21,730 bases of DNA from Eggerthella sp. CAG:368 (GTDB lineage: Bacteria > Actinomycetota > Coriobacteriia > Coriobacteriales > Eggerthellaceae). The stretch is taken from positions 57,604 to 79,333 of the forward strand of contig FR895487.1 of NCBI GenBank assembly GCA_000434775.1, written 5' to 3'. The notes under the pieces were generated by a model. It saw only the letters and a list, made by a program, of their open reading frames with translations. It was not told where the DNA came from and ran no database searches. Below are positions 15,633-21,730 of the stretch, one piece after another. The first letter of the stretch is position 1; every line of letters begins with the position of its first letter. The translations under genes were made by a program, and so were the position numbers.

Positions 15633-15747
15633 GGGATGCACCTTTTAAGGTGGGGATAACAGAACGCTCAAAAGAGCTCAATAGTAATTGCTCAACGTGA
15701 TCTTGAGGGAGTCAAGGCGTTGTGGGTAAGAAAGAGATGGGTGCTTC

Positions 15748-18462
15748 ATGATTAGAGAACTGCAAAGATTGGCGCAGAACAAAGGAGGCAAAGTCTTTTT
15801 CTATGCCCAGCTTGATAAGAACACGTTGAGCTTTTCTTATCGCCAAACACGGTTTGCGGCGGCAGCCTTGGCACGAGAAATTGAAAAACGAGGTATAGCT
15901 AAAACGGGCTTTGTGGCTTGCAATTTGTTTAATGGACCTGAATTTGTTTTTCTTGCCCTTGCGGCGGCCTATGGCAATTTTACGCTTGCAGTTCTTAATC
16001 CGCGCCTTTCCAAAGATGAGCAAATTTTGCGCAAAATAGAGCTGGAAAATGCTACGAAAAGTGGCAAGGTTGAGGTGTTGACCGAAGAAGTAATCGATCG
16101 TCTTTTGTTGGAGGGTATGGGCATTAGCGTCTCAGACCTTGCTCGCCTTGATGGTGTGATTCCCGCGTATCCTCGTGCTTTAGAAATTCTTGATTACGCA
16201 GAAAAACATGAAGACGAATTTGATCCTTCTCGCATTGGGCTCGTCATGTTCACTTCGGGTACGTCAGGAACTCCGAAGGCAACACAGTTGAGCTGGGTAA
16301 ACCTCATTGGCTCTGCTAACGCTGCTAATGCCGCACTCACCAAGCCAGGGCGTGGCGTATGGCAGTTGGTGCTACCTATGTGTCATATTGGCGGTTTTCA
16401 GGTAATGATGCGTTCGTTGCTCAACGAAAACGTATTTGTTCTATATAGTCGCTACCAGCCTACTCGTGTGCTCAACGATGCCCTTACGTATAAAGTTACC
16501 CATATTTCAGTGGTCGATAAAATTCTTTCCGACCTTATCGAGCATGATAACGACAAAATCATTTCTCAATATTCGTGTATTCTGCTCGGTGGCGCTGCCC
16601 TTAACGATAAAACTATTCGCAAAGCCCTGCGCGCAAAAGCAAAAGTATTTGCAAGCTATGGTATGACAGAAACCTCCTCTATGATTGCTTGCGCTCCTAT
16701 TTCACGTGGGTTTGATGGAGGACTGCGTTTGTTGCCTGGATATCAAACGCGCATCATGCGTCCTGACAATAAAGGCGTGGGACTCTTGCATGTTATGGGT
16801 CCAGGTATTTTCAAAGGGTATCTCAACGCACGAGCATCTTTGAGTGCTGATGGATGGTTTGTAACGGGAGATCGCGCGGTAGTTGATCGCGATGGATTTC
16901 TTTTCGTTTTTGAGCGAACGGAAGATCTCATTATCTCGGGCGGGGAAAACATCTATCCTGCCGAAGTTCGCGAAGCGCTGCTCCAGGTTCCAGGAGTTAG
17001 TGATGCCTGTGTATTTGGCACAGCGGATGAAACTTGGGGATATCGTCCTGTTGCCTTTATTCAGGCTGATTATTCTTCAGAGGCCATCGCGCATGATCAT
17101 GAGGTATTGGGATTGTCTGAAAAAGATACGGGCATTCATGCGGCAACCTGTGCGCAAGAATATGCTCGTATGATTCACAAATATCTCGAACCCCGCATGT
17201 CTCATTTGCATCATCCTAAACATATTATGGTGGTGGATGCTTTTCCGCGTACTGCTATTGGGAAAACCGATGTGCAAGCTTTAAAGCAGCTGTATGATCG
17301 CCGTATCGACATTAAGAGCGTTTCGCTCTATCGTGTAAAGCAGCCATTTAAGACACCCGTTAAAACATCTCAGCGTGTGGTGGAAAACAGGGAATCTTTC
17401 TTTGTAGAGTTGCAAGACTGGGCAGGTAGAACGGGTATAGCCGAATGTGTTTCGTTCGCTACAAATTGGTATCTTCCAGAAACAATTGAAGAAGATTATG
17501 CGGTGGTAAAGGAACGCATCGCATCTATCATCATGGATGAGCGCTATTTGCATCCGAGAGAGGTCTCTCGCTCGCTTGCAACATTTCCTTCACTTGTAGC
17601 ATACCCTATGGCTAAAGCAGCCGTGGAACCGGCGTTTTGGGATTTGTACGGGAAAATCGTAGGCAAACCTCTTTGCGAACTTATCGGTGGAGATGCCGCT
17701 AGAAAAACCGTTTCGGGTGGTGTGGTTATTGGCATCATGGAAGATGATGCTACGGTGGCTGCTGTTGATAGGGCTGTTGCGGCAGGATATACCCGTGTAA
17801 AAATAAAAATTTCTCCTGAATCAGCCTTAGAAAAAGTGCAACGTATTCGCAAGAAATACTCTGAACTCAGTATTTTCTTGGATGCAAACCAAAGCTTTAC
17901 AGAAGAACATCTCGATATTTTGCACAAGTTTGATGCTCTTGATATCACCTGTATTGAAGAACCGCTCGATCCAAAATACGTGCCTATCCAGGGCGAAATG
18001 AGCTTACTCGAACGCCTTTCTCTTTTGCAAGAAACGCTTCAAACGCCCATTTGTTTGGATGAGTCGGTAGTAACAGCACAAGATATGGAACACGCCATGA
18101 GCCTTACGAATCTTCGTTGTTATGCGGTGAAAATTGCCAAATTTGGAGGTGTGCAACCCGCACTCGATTTTTGTGCTTGGGCCCGCGATGAAGGCATTCG
18201 TGTTTGGATGGGTGGTATGTTTGACACGGGGGTTTCCAAGCGCTTGCATGCGGCGTTCGAAACGCTTTCGTGGGTTGATCTTTCGGGTGACATTTCCGAT
18301 TATCATGAATATTTCGAATACGACTGTGCGTTTCCTCCGCTCATTATGGATAAAGGATCTTTGCATCTTAACGAAGAGGGGTACGAGGCAGGGCTTGGTT
18401 GTGTTTTGAATAAGCCCTATTTGGAAAAGTGCAAACTCGAAGTAATCCATATTGTTAAGTAA
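15748..18462 (+). CDS. menE-menC: MenE-MenC fusion: o-succinylbenzoate-CoA ligase + o-succinylbenzoate synthase
   Basis: One 904-residue reading frame carries two enzymes. Residues 1 to about 520 are MenE, an AMP-forming ligase that activates OSB with CoA. Motifs: the P-loop MFTSGTSGTPKATQLSW, GMTETSSMIACAP, GWFVTGDRAVVDRDG, the hinge and ERTEDLIISGGENIYPAEV, and the catalytic Lys506 in PRTAIGKTDV. Residues about 525-904 are MenC, an enolase-superfamily dehydratase that makes OSB from SHCHC. It has the K-x-K pair Lys685/Lys687 (VKIKISPES), metal ligands Asp712 (LDANQ), Glu737 (IEEPLDP) and Asp771 (CLDESV), and the base Lys795 (VKIAKFGG). No internal stop or frameshift is seen and both active sites look intact, so it is probably bifunctional. 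About 30 extra His-rich residues lie in the MenE C-terminal subdomain (about 442-475). The MenC product is the MenE substrate. It ends the men cluster; the ATG at 15748 has only a weak ribosome binding site. Confidence 0.93.
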   Translation: MIRELQRLAQNKGGKVFFYAQLDKNTLSFSYRQTRFAAAALAREIEKRGIAKTGFVACNLFNGPEFVFLALAAAYGNFTLAVLNPRLSKDEQILRKIELENATKSGKVEVLTEEVIDRLLLEGMGISVSDLARLDGVIPAYPRALEILDYAEKHEDEFDPSRIGLVMFTSGTSGTPKATQLSWVNLIGSANAANAALTKPGRGVWQLVLPMCHIGGFQVMMRSLLNENVFVLYSRYQPTRVLNDALTYKVTHISVVDKILSDLIEHDNDKIISQYSCILLGGAALNDKTIRKALRAKAKVFASYGMTETSSMIACAPISRGFDGGLRLLPGYQTRIMRPDNKGVGLLHVMGPGIFKGYLNARASLSADGWFVTGDRAVVDRDGFLFVFERTEDLIISGGENIYPAEVREALLQVPGVSDACVFGTADETWGYRPVAFIQADYSSEAIAHDHEVLGLSEKDTGIHAATCAQEYARMIHKYLEPRMSHLHHPKHIMVVDAFPRTAIGKTDVQALKQLYDRRIDIKSVSLYRVKQPFKTPVKTSQRVVENRESFFVELQDWAGRTGIAECVSFATNWYLPETIEEDYAVVKERIASIIMDERYLHPREVSRSLATFPSLVAYPMAKAAVEPAFWDLYGKIVGKPLCELIGGDAARKTVSGGVVIGIMEDDATVAAVDRAVAAGYTRVKIKISPESALEKVQRIRKKYSELSIFLDANQSFTEEHLDILHKFDALDITCIEEPLDPKYVPIQGEMSLLERLSLLQETLQTPICLDESVVTAQDMEHAMSLTNLRCYAVKIAKFGGVQPALDFCAWARDEGIRVWMGGMFDTGVSKRLHAAFETLSWVDLSGDISDYHEYFEYDCAFPPLIMDKGSLHLNEEGYEAGLGCVLNKPYLEKCKLEVIHIVK

Positions 18463-18538
18463 AGAGCAAAGAGAGCAATGCGAGTTCGTTGTTGTAGGCG
18501 AGGTACTGTTAAATTTTTCTTTGAAGGATTGGGATATC

Positions 18539-18574
18539 TGCTGTAAAAATATTTGAGCACCTATAATGGGCTAA
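18539..18574 (+). promoter_or_regulatory. Candidate promoter of the beta-helix membrane protein gene
   Basis: A perfect -10 hexamer, TATAAT, lies at 18562-18567; the hexamer 17 bases before it (TGCTGT, 18539-18544) is a poor -35. Predicted start is near 18574, giving a leader of about 57 bases that ends in GGAGG and GAGGGG before the ATG at 18631. There is no T-run terminator between the menE-menC stop and this site. Confidence 0.5.
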
Positions 18575-18630
18575 TCCTAGGCGGGAACATACCGAACTTC
18601 ATGTGAATTTTTTTGGAGGTAGAGGGGCAT

Positions 18631-19839
18631 ATGAGTGACAAAAAAACATCAAGAATGATTGCAGCCGCATCGCTTTTGTTTGCGCTGCTGCTTTCGCTAG
18701 CTGTTTTTTCTGTGCTTCCTGAAAAGGCGTTTGGTGCCTCTGCTTTTGATCAATCGGCTTCGGAATCGTATAGCTATTCGGATACTCATACAGGCAATAT
18801 GTTCTTGCTCGACCACTCTGTTTCGAGTACGTCGATCAGTAACGATCTGTACTGGGCTGGACAATCTTTTGATGCTGAAAAACTTGAGGTGGGCTCGTCT
18901 GGCAGCGGAAGCGCGCTTTTAGCTGGCCAGATTATCACTCTTAAAAATTCCGTTATTGCTGATAGCCTACGCGCTGCAGGCTACAACATCGGTGTTTCCG
19001 GAACAACGATAAATGGAAATATCACTGCTGCGGGCTATATCATTTCGCTCGATGCCACCACTAAGGCAAACGGTGTTTATCTTGCTGGTTCGGATCTTAG
19101 CGTTAGTGGTTCTTATAAGGGGGCTTCGTTTGCTGCTCAAAAAGTGGTCTTTAACGGAACGGTTGAAGGCGACGTTTTGATTCAAGCGTCTGAAATCGAA
19201 CTCGGTCCTAAAGCGATCATCAACGGAACGCTCACCGTTCCTGATAATGCGAACCTTACTGTTGCCGATGGTGCGCAAATCGCTACGACCGAAAGGTCAA
19301 ACAGCTTACAGCAATCTCAGGAAATTTCAGCAACCGATGCTATGTATCAGATAGGTTTGCAGCTGCTGTTTTCATGCATGGCGCACGTTCTTCTTGTTGG
19401 TTTATTCTTCTGGCTTATGAAGGGAACCCTTTTTGAGGCTGCACGTATGAGCGATGGTAAACTTGGCAAAATAATGCTCACGGGTTGCGTCATGTTCTTT
19501 GTGGCTCCTATTGTTATGTTTATTCTGGTTTTGCCAATCGTCACTCTTCCTATTGTTGTTTTGATGGCGCTCTTCATGATTGCTGTTTGGTTATTTTCTG
19601 TTCCGTTTGCAGGTTCGGCGTTAGGCATGCGCTTCTTTAAAGGTGTAAACCCTCTACTTTCTGCCATTTTGGGAACGGTTATTTTGACTATCTTCTGTTA
19701 CGTATTGCCGTTTATGTTGTTGTTTGTCCCAACGCTTTGTTCAATTTATACGGCAGGATTTTTTGGGCAAAAGTTTTTAGAAAAACGTCGTGAACAAAAG
19801 ATTCAAGGCAAGAAGGGTCCTTTTGATCAATTGGCCTAA
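18631..19839 (+). CDS. Secreted beta-helix (bactofilin-like) protein with C-terminal membrane helices
   Basis: A 402-residue protein. A signal peptide (1 to about 36, cut after AFGA) is followed by a polar stretch, then a domain at about 70-215 built of short repeats of the form x-I-x-G-x-I-x-x-x (TTINGNITAAGYIISLDATT, GSYKGASFAAQKVVFNGTVEGD, KAIINGTLTV). This pattern is typical of right-handed beta-helix, polymer-forming proteins such as bactofilins. The C-terminal part has about four TM helices (from residue 240), including VMFFVAPIVMFILVLPIVTL. The start is ATG 18631, because GAGGGG (18621-18627) precedes it; an upstream GTG/TTG-type start at 18613 would add six residues ahead of the signal peptide. 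The beta-helix would face outward, anchored by the helices. Function is unknown; neighbours give no clue. Confidence 0.8.
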   Translation: MSDKKTSRMIAAASLLFALLLSLAVFSVLPEKAFGASAFDQSASESYSYSDTHTGNMFLLDHSVSSTSISNDLYWAGQSFDAEKLEVGSSGSGSALLAGQIITLKNSVIADSLRAAGYNIGVSGTTINGNITAAGYIISLDATTKANGVYLAGSDLSVSGSYKGASFAAQKVVFNGTVEGDVLIQASEIELGPKAIINGTLTVPDNANLTVADGAQIATTERSNSLQQSQEISATDAMYQIGLQLLFSCMAHVLLVGLFFWLMKGTLFEAARMSDGKLGKIMLTGCVMFFVAPIVMFILVLPIVTLPIVVLMALFMIAVWLFSVPFAGSALGMRFFKGVNPLLSAILGTVILTIFCYVLPFMLLFVPTLCSIYTAGFFGQKFLEKRREQKIQGKKGPFDQLA

Positions 19840-19872
19840 AACCTTTTTGGTCTTGCTTTAACTGCACCAATT

Positions 19873-19937
19873 ATCAGGTAAGATTTCCCTTAGTTGCTTT
19901 TTATTTTTTTCTTACAACTAAGGGGACCTTATCTGAT
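19873..19937 (+). promoter_or_regulatory. Long hairpin covering the ribosome binding site and start codon of the DUF47 gene
   Basis: Two nested stems: an inner perfect 10 bp, CCCTTAGTTG (19887-19896) with CAACTAAGGG (19915-19924), and an outer 10 bp, ATCAGGTAAG (19873-19882) with CTTATCTGAT (19928-19937, one G-T wobble). They are joined by a 4x3 internal loop and capped by an 18-base U-rich loop. The ribosome binding site (AAGGGG, 19920-19925) is in the inner stem and the first two bases of the ATG at 19936 are in the outer one, so translation should be blocked when the hairpin forms. Confidence 0.65.
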
Positions 19938-20562
19938 GGCGAAAAAATTCGATTATTTCAAAGCATTTGAAACTCAAGCAGAATTTGGTTTGCAAGCAGC
20001 AGACTTCCTAAAAAAAACGCTCTGCTCCTATAATCGCCATTCTCTTATGTTGGCTCTTGAAAGCATGCACGCAATTGAAGGCAAGGCGGACGCTGTAAAT
20101 CACGAGATTCGTGAGCATTTGCGTCTTGATTTCGTGACTCCCGTTGAACGTGAAGATATTTCTCAGCTTTCGCAATGTCTTGATGATGTCGTTGATACCA
20201 TCGAAGATGTGCTTATGGGTTTTTATATGTACCACGTTTCTGAAATCAACGATGAAATGCTCGCGATGATGGATACCCTTCAGCAATCTACCGCAAAGCT
20301 TCTTGCGGCTATTAGGAAGTTTTCAACGTTTCGTAAATCGAGCGAGGAAATTCTTCCCCTTCTCATTGATGTTAACGATGCAGAATCGGCGGGAGATCGT
20401 TTATTTCTTGAGGCCATGCATAAAACGTATAATCCCGAGGAAAACAAAACACCTACCGAGATTATGGCGCTTTCCTGTATCTACAATTGCTTTGAAAATG
20501 CGCTGGACTCTGTTGAACACTGTGCTTCTTTAACTGAAGAAATTATCATGACCAATTTGTAG
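19936..20562 (+). CDS. DUF47 / PhoU-like phosphate transport regulator
   Basis: A 208-residue all-helical protein of the DUF47 family, which is related to PhoU and usually works beside a PiT-type phosphate permease. Family features: the N-terminal FDYFKAFETQAEFGLQAADF, the helix with the acidic box GKADAVNHEIREHLRLDFVTPVEREDI (the TP-x-ERED region is diagnostic), LDDVVDTIEDVLMGFYMYHV, and a second acidic helix INDEMLAMMD. No TM helices are seen. The start is ATG 19936 with AAGGGG at 19920-19925; a rarer start at 19894 would translate the hairpin loop and is rejected. No Pit permease gene follows, only a FIST protein on the same strand, so its usual transporter partner must be elsewhere or absent. 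Metal and phosphate binding cannot be read from sequence alone. Confidence 0.88.
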   Translation: MAKKFDYFKAFETQAEFGLQAADFLKKTLCSYNRHSLMLALESMHAIEGKADAVNHEIREHLRLDFVTPVEREDISQLSQCLDDVVDTIEDVLMGFYMYHVSEINDEMLAMMDTLQQSTAKLLAAIRKFSTFRKSSEEILPLLIDVNDAESAGDRLFLEAMHKTYNPEENKTPTEIMALSCIYNCFENALDSVEHCASLTEEIIMTNL

Positions 20563-20628
20563 GGTTCTTCCATCTTATTTTCTTTTGAATCAAAGATCTT
20601 AAATTGAGGTAAATCACGCTCTTTTTTA

Positions 20629-20703
20629 TGAACATGTTCACCATTTTTGACAAAAAGCCTTATCATTAGGGGCGAGGGTATAACAGTTCTTAAACAAAGG
20701 GGG
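20629..20703 (+). promoter_or_regulatory. Candidate operator and promoter of the FIST gene
   Basis: TGAACATGTTCA (20629-20640) is a perfect 12-base palindrome. TTGACA (20647-20652) follows 6 bases later, and a -10-like TATAAC lies at 20679-20684, 26 bases after it, too far for a normal pair. The strong ribosome binding site AAAGGGGG (20696-20703) ends 4 bases before the ATG. An activator or repressor site at the palindrome is plausible but inferred. Confidence 0.4.
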
Positions 20704-20707
20704 AAAC

Positions 20708-21730
20708 ATGTTTAAGGCAAATGTTGGAACCAGTACACAGGCAGCTGCTCAGGCAGCTGGAAAAGAAGCTGCCCAGAAAGCAGCAGAAGGGTTAGATGCA
20801 ATTAAACTTGCCTACGTTTATTGCAGTTGTGATTATGATTCAAAAGAAGTAATTGCTGGTGTTAAAGAAGCGCTTCCAGGAGTGCCTTGTTTGGGGAACA
20901 CCTCTTTTACGGGCGTCATCACTAAAGATGGTTATGTTGGTGGAGACGTTCCTTTTGTGGGCGTTATGGCTCTGAGCAGTGAAGATATGGCAGTTGGAAT
21001 TGCTGCTATTGATCGATCAAGTGTTGATTGCCCTGTTTCTGCTGGAGAAAGTCTTGCAAAGGCCGCCATGGAATCTGCAGGTAAAGAAAGCGCTCCTGAC
21101 TATTTCTACATGGCAGCTTCTCCTGCTGAAGAAGAGTTTTATCTTAAAGGCATCAGTAAGGTTGTTGGGCGTATTCCGTTCTTTGGCGGTTCTGCGGCAG
21201 ACAATACCATCGAAGGAAAATGGTCTCTTTATGCTGATGATGCTTGCTTTGCGGATGGTTGCATAGTGGCATTTTTCTACAATGCTCCAACTATTACTAA
21301 TAAGTACACGGGAGCCTATCGCGAAACGGACGACTTTGGTGTAATCACTAAAATCGATGGAAATCGCACGCTTGTTGAAATTGATGGCGTTCCTGCAACA
21401 AAGAAATATCAGGAATGGACAGGCGATTCTGATGAGGCGGTATCGGGCGCCAATTTGCTGGCAACTTGCATTACTTCTCCCCTTGGCGTGAAGGATCGCT
21501 TGGGTGATTTGATCGCTATTCGTCATCCAATGAATGGCAATGAAGACGGCTCAATGGCCATCGGCAACAATTTGGCAGAGAAAACCTGCGTTATCCGCAT
21601 GGAGGCAACGGTAGATGAGCTTATCCAGTCGGTACCCGACACGCTCAAGGCGCTCATTGAAAAAATGCCTGGCGAGCCTTTAGCTTTCCACTTGGTACAT
21701 TGCGGCGGACGTCGTGCGGGCATCGATGCT
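20708..21730 (+). CDS. FIST-domain sensory protein (3' end outside window)
   Basis: An open frame of 341 codons from ATG 20708 that runs off the window edge without a stop. FIST domains are found in sensor proteins and are thought to bind small molecules. The N-terminal half (about 30-200) is FIST_N-like: an Ala-rich start, KLAYVYCSCDYDSKEVIAGV, CLGNTSFTGVIT, GRIPFFGGSAADNTIEGKW and ADGCIVAFFYNA. The C-terminal FIST_C-like part begins about residue 200 with YRETDDFGVITKIDGNRTLV, DGVPATKKYQEW and PLGVKDRLGDLIAIRHPM, and continues to HLVHCGGRRAG. No TM helix or signal peptide is present, so it is cytosolic. AAAGGGGG directly upstream makes the start firm. An output domain, if any, lies beyond the window. 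Confidence 0.9.
   Translation, partial: MFKANVGTSTQAAAQAAGKEAAQKAAEGLDAIKLAYVYCSCDYDSKEVIAGVKEALPGVPCLGNTSFTGVITKDGYVGGDVPFVGVMALSSEDMAVGIAAIDRSSVDCPVSAGESLAKAAMESAGKESAPDYFYMAASPAEEEFYLKGISKVVGRIPFFGGSAADNTIEGKWSLYADDACFADGCIVAFFYNAPTITNKYTGAYRETDDFGVITKIDGNRTLVEIDGVPATKKYQEWTGDSDEAVSGANLLATCITSPLGVKDRLGDLIAIRHPMNGNEDGSMAIGNNLAEKTCVIRMEATVDELIQSVPDTLKALIEKMPGEPLAFHLVHCGGRRAGIDA

Noticed and set aside
15640..15653. CACCTTTTAAGGTG hairpin after menB as a terminator
   Set aside because: The loop is only two bases and no T-run follows, so there is no support for termination inside the men cluster.
20629..20640. LexA/SOS box
   Set aside because: The half-sites GAAC and GTTC are separated by 2 bases, not 4, and a FIST gene is not a typical SOS target.

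Overview
The window (about 45% G+C by eye, dense, nearly all genes on the + strand) looks like the chromosome of an anaerobic actinobacterium of the class Coriobacteriia. This rests on protein style, a Tat-type secreted protein of the kind common in that group, a complete-looking menaquinone block and FIST/DUF47 proteins. The assignment is inference and no rRNA marker is present.

Layout: (1) 2-637, the 3' end of purB, closed by a strong intrinsic terminator shared with a convergent gene. (2) 718-2178 (-), a twin-arginine exported protein. (3) 2391-4747, an OmpR-type response regulator and its membrane histidine kinase, separated by a terminator-like hairpin that ends just before the kinase ribosome binding site. 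(4) 4849-5724, purC, then a Lys-rich two-helix membrane protein of unknown role (5760-6485) and exonuclease III (6583-7368). (5) 7454-10095, a tight run of folE, a UPF0237 ACT protein, a membrane-anchored NERD-like protein and mazG. (6) 10096-10504, about 400 bases without a convincing gene but full of consecutive hairpins: a candidate structured RNA plus a promoter for the next operon. (7) 10505-18462, the menaquinone cluster menF-menD-menH-menB and one long gene that fuses MenE (OSB-CoA ligase) to MenC (OSB synthase). Together these take chorismate to DHNA-CoA; menA and the methyltransferase are not in the window. (8) 18631-19839, a secreted, beta-helix (bactofilin-like) protein with C-terminal membrane helices. 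(9) 19936-20562, a DUF47/PhoU-like protein whose start site lies inside a long inverted repeat. (10) 20708 to the window end, a FIST-domain sensory protein that runs off the edge.

The strongest second-look items are the MenE-MenC fusion with catalytic residues of both halves intact, the multi-hairpin RNA candidate between mazG and menF, and the hairpin that occludes the DUF47 start. I see no CRISPR array, tRNA, rRNA, insertion sequence or prophage gene.
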